NCBI GenBank assembly: GCA_045636545.1
Contig: JAZTXR010000099.1
Coordinates: forward strand, 1 to 64,000
Reading direction: 5' to 3'
Source of the DNA: HGM04593 sp045636545
GTDB lineage: Bacteria; Bacteroidota; Bacteroidia; Bacteroidales; Bacteroidaceae
DNA: 64,000 nucleotides
Made by a program: the position numbers and the translations under genes. Every line of letters starts with the position of its first letter. Within the stretch, counting starts at the first letter, position 1. Below, in pieces: positions 8,104 to 15,430 of the stretch. Below the pieces are notes generated by a model. The model was given only the letters and a program-made list of their open reading frames with translations. It did no database searches and had not been told where the DNA came from.

Positions 8104-8888
8104 AGCACCATCTCTACCTCTTTGAAGGCGTATCGGCCGGTACTGCCGTCCTTGCGGTGTATAATCAAATGCCCATCGTCCTCAACACCTCTTGTTACAC
8201 CTTCAAAACACCCGTTCTTGTCAATGAACGTGTGCTGAGTGTTTATTCCCAGTAGCCGTTCCTTGTATTCTGCGGCAATGGCTTCACGGTTACCATACCT
8301 CAATTCTGCGTAGTAGTGCTCAAAGAAGTCAAGTACAGTTGCAAGTACATCGTCAAGGATAAAGTCTTCCCTTTGCTTTTCCCTTTCCGCTTCCCATAGC
8401 ATCTTCATTGAGACCGGTACTTTGTCCATTGGGGGGAAGTGCGTTTGGTTTACATTCAGTCCTATTCCAATTATTGCCTGCTCCACAAACGCACCTGCAT
8501 AGTCGAGCTCCAAAAGGATGCCGGCCAGTTTGCGGTTGCCTACGTATATGTCGTTAGGCCATTTGAGTTGCGTGTCAATCCCGTAGCACTTCATGGCATC
8601 GTGTAAAGCTATGGCTACAGCCTGCGATAGCAGAAATTGTTTTTTAACTTCCAATGACCCGCCCGGGCGCACAAGAATGGAAAACAGCAGGTTCTCGCCT
8701 GCGTTGGAGTTCCATGTGTTGCCTCTCTGCCCACGCCCTGCTGTCTGGTGCCCGGCAGTGACAACTACAAATCCGCGATAATTGCCACATTTATCCCACA
8801 AAACCGATGCTTCATCCCGTATGTAGCGGTTGGTGGAGTCGACCGTCGAAAGGCGAACAATAGAGTCTTTATATTTATTCAATGCCAT
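8100..8888 (-). CDS. birA: Biotin--[acetyl-CoA-carboxylase] ligase, 262 aa
   Basis: Attaches biotin to the carrier protein of biotin-dependent carboxylases through biotinyl-AMP. Visible motifs are STVDSTNRY near the N-terminus, GRGQRG for adenylate binding, and KWPNDIYVG. No N-terminal helix-turn-helix is present, so it is a ligase without repressor function. The open frame extends up to 8966, but I place the start at ATG 8888 (MALNKYKD): the extra 26 residues are low quality and lie inside the upstream gene. With that start the gene overlaps the MmcQ-like gene by 14 bases, suggesting translational coupling. Confidence 0.93.
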   Translation of the reverse strand: MALNKYKDSIVRLSTVDSTNRYIRDEASVLWDKCGNYRGFVVVTAGHQTAGRGQRGNTWNSNAGENLLFSILVRPGGSLEVKKQFLLSQAVAIALHDAMKCYGIDTQLKWPNDIYVGNRKLAGILLELDYAGAFVEQAIIGIGLNVNQTHFPPMDKVPVSMKMLWEAEREKQREDFILDDVLATVLDFFEHYYAELRYGNREAIAAEYKERLLGINTQHTFIDKNGCFEGVTRGVEDDGHLIIHRKDGSTGRYAFKEVEMVL

Positions 8889-9225
8889 ATTTGGTGCGTG
8901 TCTTTTTGGGGAGTTTTTTGAGCACTTCGTTGTATGAGTGGTCGACGAGGTGGCAGAAAAGCTCATCGTCGAGCTGTGCTATGTCCAGTTGGTTCCAGTA
9001 CTTCTTGTTCATGTGCCACGCGGGTTCAATCTGTGGGTAGTTCTCGCGCAGCTCCATGGCATAGTCGGCATCGCACTTCACGCAGAACCATTTTGTATTC
9101 TCAAGGTCGGTTATTGCGAAAATCTTGTTCTCTACCCTGAATGCCAGTGTGGTCTCGTCAAAGGGGAAATCCTCGGTGGCGTTGGGCTTACCAAGGCAAT
9201 ATATGCGTGCATCTTCAATGTTCAT
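8875..9225 (-). CDS. MmcQ/YjbR family protein, 116 aa
   Basis: The sequence fits the MmcQ/YjbR (CyaY-like) fold: GKPNATEDFPF near the start, then strand-rich KIFAITDLENTKWFCVKCDAD and the YWNQLDI region. YjbR proteins are described as DNA-binding-like but have no firm biochemical role. The frame is open to 9300, but ATG 9225 (MNIEDARIYC) matches the family start and lies 13 bases after the yraN stop. The 3' end overlaps birA by 14 bases, so yraN, this gene and birA form one tight unit. Confidence 0.85.
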   Translation of the reverse strand: MNIEDARIYCLGKPNATEDFPFDETTLAFRVENKIFAITDLENTKWFCVKCDADYAMELRENYPQIEPAWHMNKKYWNQLDIAQLDDELFCHLVDHSYNEVLKKLPKKTRTKYGIE

Positions 9226-9238
9226 GTCAGTGCAGTGG

Positions 9239-9601
9239 TTACCATTCGGGGATGAAGGCATCTTCAATATGTTCAATCTTGTATGGCTCGCAGTTTCCAA
9301 TAACGGTGATTATGTCGAAACGGAACTTGAGGTCTATGCTGAATTTGCGTATATAAGCCTGTGCGGCCGATATGAGCAAGCGGATTTTCTTGTCATCCAC
9401 GGCATCGTATGCGTTGCCATACTCCTCGCTTGTGCGGCTCTTGACCTCTACAAAGACAAGCACATCGCGCTGTTGTGCAATGATGTCAATCTCCTTGTGC
9501 CCGCTGCGCCAGTTATGGTGGTGCACGGCATATCCTTTGTCGAGCAGGAACCGCGATGCAAGCATCTCACCCTTGTTGCCAAGCAGGTTGTGTTGTGCCA
9601 T
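9239..9601 (-). CDS. yraN: YraN family (UPF0102) nuclease-like protein, 120 aa
   Basis: Small protein of the restriction-endonuclease-like fold. The core motif is HKEIDIIAQQ...VLVFVEVKSR, giving the usual D...E-x-K pattern (EIDII then EVK). The family is widespread; its nuclease role is inferred from fold and is not well tested. ATG 9601 starts MAQHNLLGNKGE, typical of the family. It is first in a run with the MmcQ-like gene and birA. Upstream at 9629-9636 the plus strand reads CGAAGATA, that is TATCTTCG on minus, a possible -7 variant. Confidence 0.9.
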   Translation of the reverse strand: MAQHNLLGNKGEMLASRFLLDKGYAVHHHNWRSGHKEIDIIAQQRDVLVFVEVKSRTSEEYGNAYDAVDDKKIRLLISAAQAYIRKFSIDLKFRFDIITVIGNCEPYKIEHIEDAFIPEW

Positions 9602-9691
9602 ATGATGTCTTTTTACCTGTTTTCAAGGCGAAGATACTATATGAAAGGCTCAAAAGCAAATGAAAAACTTGCATTTGCTCCAAAGTTGGCT

Positions 9692-9699
9692 TATTTTTG
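9692..9699 (+). promoter_or_regulatory. -7 element for the 79-aa protein and tadA
   Basis: TATTTTTG matches TAnnTTTG, 27 bases before the ATG at 9726. TTTG at 9674-9677 is only 14 bases upstream, short for a -33 element. Confidence 0.45.
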
Positions 9700-9725
9700 C
9701 ACTTTACAACAGATTATGTACTCAG

Positions 9726-9965
9726 ATGAGCGCAAAGAAAGCAAAGACCCCAAAAGCAACTACAGTGCGCACGCAGCCGGTGCGCCACTCGCGCATTGTG
9801 TGCCTGGTGAGCGACGAGGAGATGAAAATCATTGATGATTACCTCAAGAAATACCGCATTGGCAACAAGAGCAACTGGATGCGGGAGACTTTGTTGTCGT
9901 TCATTTACAAGAATCTTGACGAGGATTATCCCACACTTTTCGGGGAGCACGATATGCGCCGATAG
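9726..9965 (+). CDS. Small basic protein, possible DNA-binding fold, 79 aa
   Basis: The N-terminus is Lys/Thr rich and disordered-looking (MSAKKAKTPKATT). It is followed by SRIVCLVSDEEMKIIDDYLKKY and NKSNWMRETLLSFIYKNLDED, a strand-helix-helix order that recalls ribbon-helix-helix proteins. That is inference from pattern, not a domain match. The frame is open back to 9660, but ATG 9726 fits the -7 element at 9692. The stop is 3 bases before tadA, so the two are co-transcribed. Function unknown. Confidence 0.7.
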   Translation: MSAKKAKTPKATTVRTQPVRHSRIVCLVSDEEMKIIDDYLKKYRIGNKSNWMRETLLSFIYKNLDEDYPTLFGEHDMRR

Positions 9966-9968
9966 ACA

Positions 9969-10403
9969 ATGATGACAGATACCGATTATATGAAGATGGC
10001 GCTTGTCGAGGCGCAGAAGGCTTTCGATGAGGACGAGGTGCCCATTGGCGCTGTCATAGTGTGCAAAGGGCGTGTGATTGCGCGTGCGCACAACCTTACC
10101 GAGATGCTCAACGATGTCACCGCACATGCCGAAATGCAGGCCATCACTGCAGCGGCATCCAACATCGGTGGCAAATACCTCAACGATTGTACACTCTATG
10201 TTACTGTGGAACCGTGCCCTATGTGTGCCGGCGCTATAGCCTGGGCGCAGATGGGAAAGGTCGTCTATGGGGCAGGGGACGAGAAACGCGGCTATCGCCG
10301 CTATGCCCCCGATGTCATGCATCCCAAGACCGAGGTCATCAGCGGTGTCTGCGCCGACGAGGCCATGGCGATGATGAAGAAATTCTTCGCAAGCAAGAGA
10401 TAA
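9969..10403 (+). CDS. tadA: tRNA-specific adenosine deaminase, 144 aa
   Basis: Zinc-dependent deaminase expected to convert A34 to inosine in tRNA-Arg(ACG). The site is H53-A-E55 (TAHAEMQAI) with zinc ligands C83 and C86 in EPCPMCAGA. Length and the N-terminal helix (YMKMALVEAQKAF) fit TadA rather than free-nucleoside deaminases. It follows the small basic gene after 3 bases. Its last 30 or so bases recur, slightly altered, at 12046-12077, beyond the AAA ATPase (see findings). The first codon could be ATG 9969 or the next codon at 9972. Confidence 0.93.
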   Translation: MMTDTDYMKMALVEAQKAFDEDEVPIGAVIVCKGRVIARAHNLTEMLNDVTAHAEMQAITAAASNIGGKYLNDCTLYVTVEPCPMCAGAIAWAQMGKVVYGAGDEKRGYRRYAPDVMHPKTEVISGVCADEAMAMMKKFFASKR

Positions 10404-10404
10404 A
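10372..10404 (+). repeat. tadA 3' end, left copy of a flanking direct repeat
   Basis: The last codons of tadA, ending GCAAGCAAGAGATAAA at 10389-10404, recur at 12046-12077. That includes a 16-base exact match, an 8-base exact match (ATGAAGAA) and one extra base in the second copy. The two copies flank the repeat and AAA ATPase segment. Confidence 0.6.
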
Positions 10405-10428
10405 TCTTCCTTTTTTCTTCGATTTTTA

Positions 10429-10698
10429 GAAGCTGTTTAAGAAACTGTTTAAATTTCTAAAAAAATATTTTCTTATAGAAACTGATAGTTTCGCCTTTTT
10501 TTATGTTCAAGAATGCCTGTTTCTTTCTTTTTTGCGGTTGCATAGCCCGCTGTGACTACGTCCAACTGCCTTGCGCCCGGCAAAGTAAATGAATTTCCTT
10601 TGCACTCGCTTAACCGGCACTTTGCGCCGTTAAAAAAATAAACAAACATCCTATTCTTGCTCTATAAAAAACTTGGCGATATAATTTCAAACAGCTTC
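10429..10698. repeat. Interspersed intergenic repeat, copy A (about 270 bp)
   Basis: This fills most of the 351-base gap between tadA and the AAA ATPase; no gene is seen in it. It starts GAAGCTGTTTAAG and ends CAAACAGCTTC, an inverted terminal pair. The core, TTTTTTGCGGTTGCATAGCC and onward through CGGCAAAGTAAATGAA and CTTTGCACTCGCTTA, is shared with copies B (29943) and D (49645). Copy C (35628) keeps only the ends. The nature is open: MITE-like element, REP-type repeat or a structured RNA. Confidence 0.75.
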
Positions 10699-10754
10699 TT
10701 AAAGATTACGTTTCATTGGATTTGCAAATCTGGAGGAAATGCGTAGTTGTGCAA

Positions 10755-11927
10755 CTAATACAAAAAACCGAAAGCCCACAATGGAATGACATTCAAGTAT
10801 CCATATTCAATATCGTCTTTCACCACATAAGCATCCTCCACGCTCTGTATCTGCTTTTGCTTCTTGTTCTTACCTCCCACTTCGAATGTGTATTTCCCAA
10901 CTTTAAAGTCAGCCGCAGACGATGCCATGATGTCGTGCACCGGTTTGACAGAGGTAAGGAATACAGTTTCGCGCAGATTGCCAACGTCTGGCACAGTATC
11001 GCTCAGAGCGTACGCCAGATGTGTGTTGCCTAAATAGACCTTGTCCACCTTGCCTAATGAACTCACGCCGAAACTGTCATCTCGCAATATTTGTACCAGG
11101 TGCGACTTATCAAGCAGCAGCACCAGGTCGCTTACAGATGTACGATGACACTCTAAGTCACGCCCCAATTTAGAGTAATTTGGCTTGAAGGGTACACTCT
11201 GCGCCACCACATACATCAGTCGCTTCAGTTTTTCTATGGTTGTCAGTGACAGTTCGGCATATTTGGGAATATCAACTTCCAGCACCTGGTTCACGACCTG
11301 TTGCAATCGAGTATGGCTGTCGCGCTGCTGGAAGAAAGGATAATACCCTCCTTTCATATATTCCTTGAACAAGGCGATGGGACGATGTTCACCAATTGGG
11401 AACTCTACCCGCTGTGACACTACATCTTCCAAAGTATAAACAGGCATTTCTATGCCATGTGCCAGCAACAAATATTCGCGGAATGAGAGTCCGTACATGG
11501 TATATTCCAATTGGCGGCGGCTCAAGTCGCCTCCTCCCTGACGGATGTCTAACATAGACGAACCGGTATAGACCACTTTCAGGTGGCTGTAGGTGTCGTA
11601 TATGTTCTTTAACTCTACGGACCAATTTGGATAACGATGTACCTCGTCAATGTATAGTGTACGTCCACCATGCTTATAGAAAACGTCCGCCAACTCCACA
11701 ATGGTATGCGAAGTGAACCACAAGTCGTCGGCTGTGACATAGAGTGCCGTCGGCTTATTGTCGTACAACTTGATGTGTTGCAACATCAGTGTGGTTTTTC
11801 CCACACCTCGTGCACCCATAATAGCCACTAAACGGTCGTCCCAAGCAATGTCATCGTGAATACGTCGTACATAGCAGGTTGATACTTCTGCTATCTTTGC
11901 ACGCGACTTTTCAAATAGTTTTTCCAT
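10755..11927 (-). CDS. AAA-type ATPase with DUF4143-like C-terminus, 390 aa
   Basis: P-loop ATPase of the AAA_14/DUF4143 type. Walker A is GARGVGKTT at residues 38-46, Walker B is LYIDE at 91-95, and a typical end FEVGGKNKKQKQI lies near the C-terminus. Such proteins are common and often multicopy in Bacteroidetes and archaea; their role is unknown, with some link to mobile DNA or toxin-like systems. The frame is open to 12098, but ATG 11927 (MEKLFEKS) fits the family and is preceded by AAAGG. It sits alone between a repeat and a copy of the tadA tail, suggesting acquisition by transfer. Confidence 0.88.
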   Translation of the reverse strand: MEKLFEKSRAKIAEVSTCYVRRIHDDIAWDDRLVAIMGARGVGKTTLMLQHIKLYDNKPTALYVTADDLWFTSHTIVELADVFYKHGGRTLYIDEVHRYPNWSVELKNIYDTYSHLKVVYTGSSMLDIRQGGGDLSRRQLEYTMYGLSFREYLLLAHGIEMPVYTLEDVVSQRVEFPIGEHRPIALFKEYMKGGYYPFFQQRDSHTRLQQVVNQVLEVDIPKYAELSLTTIEKLKRLMYVVAQSVPFKPNYSKLGRDLECHRTSVSDLVLLLDKSHLVQILRDDSFGVSSLGKVDKVYLGNTHLAYALSDTVPDVGNLRETVFLTSVKPVHDIMASSAADFKVGKYTFEVGGKNKKQKQIQSVEDAYVVKDDIEYGYLNVIPLWAFGFLY

Positions 11928-12045
11928 GCCTTTGTTGTTTGTAAACGACACAAATATAGTAAAATTGTCGATTGCAACAAACAGTTTTTCTAAAATTTGT
12001 CGATTGCATGTTGAAAATAGGTAGCTGTAAGTCGTCTGTGCACTT

Positions 12046-12077
12046 ATGAAGAAGTTTATTTGCAAGCAAGAGATAAA
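12046..12077 (+). repeat. Decayed copy of the tadA 3' end
   Basis: ATGAAGAAGTTTATTTGCAA and onward to AGATAAA matches the end of tadA (10372-10404) with a few substitutions and one added base, so the reading frame is lost. It lies between the AAA ATPase upstream region and the terminator at 12108. It looks like the right-hand remnant of a duplication made when the 1.6-kb segment arrived. Confidence 0.55.
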
Positions 12078-12107
12078 AACAATAGCAGATATATTCACTA
12101 AAAACGC

Positions 12108-12139
12108 AAAACAGACAGAGTTGTGGCTCTGTCTGTTTT
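12108..12139. terminator. Terminator hairpin (12108-12139)
   Basis: AAAACAGACAGAG (12108-12120) and CTCTGTCTGTTTT (12127-12139) pair perfectly over 13 bases around TTGTGG. It directly follows the stop of the minus-strand pseudogene (12138) and may also have ended tadA transcripts before the insertion. It can act in both directions. Confidence 0.75.
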
Positions 12140-12404
12140 AATTCATCGGGTCCCATTGACTCGTTTTGCTTTTTGCTACTTTGAATAGTTTTAATTCACT
12201 CTCGGCCGATGTTGCTCCGGCTGCATATCCTTCAACAATATTCTGTTTGCCGCTGCGTGCAGCCTGTATCATTTGGTCAACTGTGCGGTCACCTACAGTT
12301 AGGTAATGCTTCGCGAAATGATAGGTGATGTCGTATATGGCTTCGGCCTTGCGATAACAAAGAAGTTCGCGATAGTTTCCTTAATTGGGAATAAGGTTGG
12401 GCAT
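12138..12404 (-). pseudogene. Broken four-helix-bundle protein (S23-like) gene
   Basis: Reading the minus strand from ATG 12404 gives MPNLIPN, then a stop codon TAA, then in the same frame GNYRELLCYRKAEAIYD and RTVDQMIQAARSGKQNIVEG, ending ...QWDPMN. This matches the four helix bundle suffix domain family (S23 intervening-sequence protein relatives), recalled from Bacteroides proteins in which a Q often precedes GNYR. A single CAA-to-TAA change would explain the stop. The C-terminal half seems deleted after KLFKVAKS. Function of intact members is unknown. Confidence 0.7.
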
Positions 12405-12435
12405 AATTGTTGAATCTAATGAAACAGTTTCACTC

Positions 12436-14106
12436 TTACTCCTTCGTCAACAGCCAGCCGCCGGTTTGGGTGGCTTCGGTGTCAAGTGCTGTGGTGCTTG
12501 TGCTGTATGCGTTTACAGTGCCGCCATTGATTGTTATAGCGTTGCTTGATGCAATTGCGTGGTCGTGTGCCTTGGCTATGACTGTGCCGTTGTTCACGGT
12601 TATGCTGCCGGCTGTTATGGCACGTGATTTCTTGTCGTCTTCAATGTCGGTGTAATTCTCGCCTGTTGCCAGCAGTGTTACATTGCCGCCGTTGATGGTG
12701 ACGTCGCTGTCGCCGTTGATGGCTTTTGAACCCTTGCCCTTGCAGTCGATGGCAATGTCGCCGGCGTTTATCACCAGTGCGCCTCTGCTCTTTATACCGC
12801 CGGCCGATGTGGCGTCTGTTGCTACAGCTCCGTTGGCTATACCTGTGAGCTTGCCGCCGCCGAAGGCTACTGCGCCGTCGCAGTTGATTATTTTTGAGCC
12901 GTTGCCGTTTACAGTGGCATCAATGATGCCGCCGCTTTGGGTGTAGTTGCGGGTTGTCTGTATTGCCGAGCTCTTCTCGCCTGTGGTGGTGATGTTTATG
13001 TATCCGCCTGTTATATAGGCATCGGGGATTACGGTAGGGTCGGGTATCTCCTCTTCATATACAACCTTTATGCCTTCGCCGCCCGATGTTATGTCCAGCT
13101 TGCCGGCCTCGATGGTGAGTGTACCCTCGGTGCACTCGATGCCGTTGCTTGTGGCGTTGACGGTGATTGTTGGCGAGTATGATGCGGCGCGGCCGATGAT
13201 GAACTTGTCCTTTGTGCGGAATCCGTCCTTGGCTGCCGAGAGGATGTTGATGTTACCGCCTCGTACAATAATGTAGTCGTCACTGCAGATTGCATGGCCG
13301 CCCAGGCTCGTCACATTGAGCGTTCCTGTGCCGTTGGTGTAGCCGTCGATGATGAGCTGTCCCTCGCTGAAGATTGTTCCCTTCTGGTCCTCCTCCTCGC
13401 CATTGCTGCCCATGACCGGTGCGCTGTATGTGACACCGTCGCACAAGGTGTTGGTTGTGCCGTTCACGAGAGAAAGGTAAACAGTCTTGCCGCTCTGTAC
13501 ATTGATGGCCGGGCCGGTGGGGTTGGTGAGCGTGAGGTTGTTCAACAGCAGGCGGAACTTCTTTTCGCTGTAGATTTTGAGCGAGCCGTTGCTGCAGCTG
13601 CCCTTTATCTGATAGCCTATTTTGCTGACAGTGGAGTTGATGACAATGTGACTGCCTTTGACGGAGGCTGTAATGCCTGCGGGCAGTGAACTTGTCTTTA
13701 CTCCTGTTTCGCTGAATGTGATTGTGATGATGCGCGATGTGGTGAAGTTCTCGACGAAATCGCCGTATTCCTCGTCAAGTTCATCGGTGGGGATGGCACG
13801 GGTTATCTCGTTGAAGTTCTCTTTGTCGGCCGCACTGAAGGCAACGGTGGGGTTGAGGTTGTATGTCAACTCGGTTCCGTTGTTCGATACGGGTGCAATG
13901 TTTGTTACCTTTTCTGTTGCGAAGCTGGTTGTGATGCCGTTGCCCAGCTCAATGTGTACGAGCTGCTGCTCCTCGTCAAAGGTCATATCGCCGGTTTCTT
14001 TCGTGTCAATTGACTGGTATGTGCCGTTGCTGTTGTTTACATACAGCACCTGTGCCTGCGTGAAAGATGCTGCAAGCACCCCGATGAATAATAGTGCTTT
14101 TTTCAT
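12436..14106 (-). CDS. Cthe_2159-type carbohydrate-binding beta-helix protein, 556 aa
   Basis: Secreted or surface protein. A signal peptide is clear at 1-19 (MKKALLFIGVLAASFTQAQ). Residues 20-70 form a short domain (MTFDEEQQLVHIELGNG) seen again in the next protein upstream. The rest is a long run of short strands rich in Gly, Asn, Thr and Ile (GTLNVTSLGGHAI, NGIECTEGTLTIEAGK), the repeating pattern of a right-handed beta-helix. This fits Pfam Cthe_2159, whose founder binds polygalacturonate and cellulose. No T9SS tail is seen; it ends GGWLLTKE. It is last in a five-gene operon with a VTC polymerase and overlaps the preceding gene by 4 bases (ATGA). The ligand in this organism is unknown. 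Confidence 0.85.
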   Translation of the reverse strand: MKKALLFIGVLAASFTQAQVLYVNNSNGTYQSIDTKETGDMTFDEEQQLVHIELGNGITTSFATEKVTNIAPVSNNGTELTYNLNPTVAFSAADKENFNEITRAIPTDELDEEYGDFVENFTTSRIITITFSETGVKTSSLPAGITASVKGSHIVINSTVSKIGYQIKGSCSNGSLKIYSEKKFRLLLNNLTLTNPTGPAINVQSGKTVYLSLVNGTTNTLCDGVTYSAPVMGSNGEEEDQKGTIFSEGQLIIDGYTNGTGTLNVTSLGGHAICSDDYIIVRGGNINILSAAKDGFRTKDKFIIGRAASYSPTITVNATSNGIECTEGTLTIEAGKLDITSGGEGIKVVYEEEIPDPTVIPDAYITGGYINITTTGEKSSAIQTTRNYTQSGGIIDATVNGNGSKIINCDGAVAFGGGKLTGIANGAVATDATSAGGIKSRGALVINAGDIAIDCKGKGSKAINGDSDVTINGGNVTLLATGENYTDIEDDKKSRAITAGSITVNNGTVIAKAHDHAIASSNAITINGGTVNAYSTSTTALDTEATQTGGWLLTKE

Positions 14107-14561
14107 CTTCTTATGATTTTAGCGGTTCTTTCATTTGCTTTTATAATATACACTCCTTGCGGCAGGTTGGCGATGCTCATTGTGCCGCCTTGTGCATTGA
14201 GGCGCGTTGTGAGCAGCTGTGCACCGGTGAGGCTGTATATGCTTACGGTTGAGCCGGCGCTTGCATTGATGGCAACCTCGTCGGCCGACAGGTACTCTAC
14301 CAGCCTGTCGCTCTGTTGCAGTGTGCCGTGGATTGACGAGAAGTCGCTGAAATAGATGCGGCTGATGTCGCCCATGGTCGCGTTGCTCAGTGTGCCGTCG
14401 TTCTGTTCGATGTTCACGGTGGTGCCGTCAAAGGTTATCTGCTTGAGGTTGTCGAGCGCGATGATTCCGTTCTCAAACCCCGCTTTCTCCACTACCAGAT
14501 GCTGCGCTGTGACAGTTGCTGCAATGGCAGTGAGTGATATGATTAGCAGTAGTCTTTTCAT
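14103..14561 (-). CDS. Small secreted protein with T9SS type A-like C-terminal domain, 152 aa
   Basis: Signal peptide 1-19 (MKRLLLIISLTAIAATVTA). Residues about 35-75 (LKQITFDGTTVNIEQNDG...ISRIYFSD) resemble the N-terminal domain of the following gene. The C-terminus, VSIYSLTGAQLL...LPQGVYIIKANE...KIIRR, has the form of a Por/type IX secretion sorting domain, which would direct it through the outer membrane. It is little more than a signal, one small domain and the sorting tail. It starts 11 bases after the DUF2490 gene and overlaps the carbohydrate-binding gene by 4 bases. Role unknown; an adaptor or surface anchor is inference. Confidence 0.8.
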   Translation of the reverse strand: MKRLLLIISLTAIAATVTAQHLVVEKAGFENGIIALDNLKQITFDGTTVNIEQNDGTLSNATMGDISRIYFSDFSSIHGTLQQSDRLVEYLSADEVAINASAGSTVSIYSLTGAQLLTTRLNAQGGTMSIANLPQGVYIIKANERTAKIIRR

Positions 14562-14572
14562 AATGTCGTTTT

Positions 14573-15430
14573 TTATAGGTCTATTGAATATTCAAAGCCA
14601 ATTGCGTGTCCGTTTGGCTCGCCGTTGATGTCCTCAAAGAGATAGTACAATGATATTGAGTTGTCCTTGTTGATTTTGTAGCTTGCGCCAAGGCGGTAGC
14701 GGAGTTTGTCATAACCTTTCCACTCGTCGAGGCGGGTGTAGAGCTCCACCGATGCGAATGGGTTTACCTTGCAGTTGGGGATGTCATACTTCACGCTCAG
14801 GCGCGAACGCAGTGTAAGGTTGTGCTTTGCATCCTTTAACTCGGGTTCCGTTTCATTTGTCCAATGATTGTCGTCGGTAGAAAGTACATCATCGCCAAGG
14901 CTGTATCTGTACTTGGTCTCGTTGGCAGTGGCTGAACCGGTGTGTGTGTATTGGAGACGTTCACGCAGACCGAACTCGAAGCGGCCAACCTTGTACTCGC
15001 CGCTTATGGTTGCATAGAAACGGTTGCGTATTACCCAATAGTCGTGGTCTATGTTGTAATTGACGAATTCTTCACCATCCATGTCTACGACAATGTCGTC
15101 ATACTTCATTTTTATCTCCTTTGGGTTGTGCTTGTAGTGGAACTGATATCCGACGTTTGATTTCAACCATTTGAGAATCTTGTACTCAAGCTTTACACCA
15201 ATGGCGGCGCGTTCAATGTTGTTCACAAAGTCGTATGTGCGGAACTCCACATCGCCGACAACCTTGAACTTCTTGTTTATCTTCTTCGAAGCCTCGAATG
15301 TTGCCCAAATACCATAGCTGTCATTCACACTCTGTGCGCTTGCACCGCAAACAGGGGCAAGCATGAACAGTGCCGAAAGCAGCATTGCCATGGCACACGC
15401 TGTTCTTCTATTATTTGAGTTTGTATTCAT
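14573..15430 (-). CDS. DUF2490 outer-membrane beta-barrel protein, 285 aa
   Basis: A signal peptide lies in the first 33 residues (AMAMLLSALFMLAPVCGASA). The rest alternates short amphipathic strands with aromatic ends (VEFRTYDF, YQFHYKHN, FEFGLRERLQYTH) and finishes GFEYSIDL, the pattern of a small beta-barrel. DUF2490 proteins are predicted outer-membrane proteins of unknown function. The first ATG, 15430, lies inside the end of the DUF4956 gene (20-base overlap), suggesting coupled translation. It is third in the VTC operon and would provide its outer-membrane component. Confidence 0.85.
   Translation of the reverse strand: MNTNSNNRRTACAMAMLLSALFMLAPVCGASAQSVNDSYGIWATFEASKKINKKFKVVGDVEFRTYDFVNNIERAAIGVKLEYKILKWLKSNVGYQFHYKHNPKEIKMKYDDIVVDMDGEEFVNYNIDHDYWVIRNRFYATISGEYKVGRFEFGLRERLQYTHTGSATANETKYRYSLGDDVLSTDDNHWTNETEPELKDAKHNLTLRSRLSVKYDIPNCKVNPFASVELYTRLDEWKGYDKLRYRLGASYKINKDNSISLYYLFEDINGEPNGHAIGFEYSIDL

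Noticed and set aside
9125..9835. Plus-strand open frame of 236 aa opposite yraN and the MmcQ-like gene
   Set aside because: It covers two well-supported minus-strand genes and the promoter of the 79-aa gene, and has no recognisable motif.
10404..10754. Small RNA gene or CRISPR leader between tadA and the ATPase
   Set aside because: The gap is explained by repeat copy A. A structured RNA remains possible, but there is no direct sign of transcription, and there are no CRISPR repeats.
12436..14106. Tandem DNA repeats suggested by the Gly/Asn/Thr-rich protein
   Set aside because: The repeating pattern is in protein strands of a beta-helix; no exact DNA tandem repeat or CRISPR-like spacing was seen.
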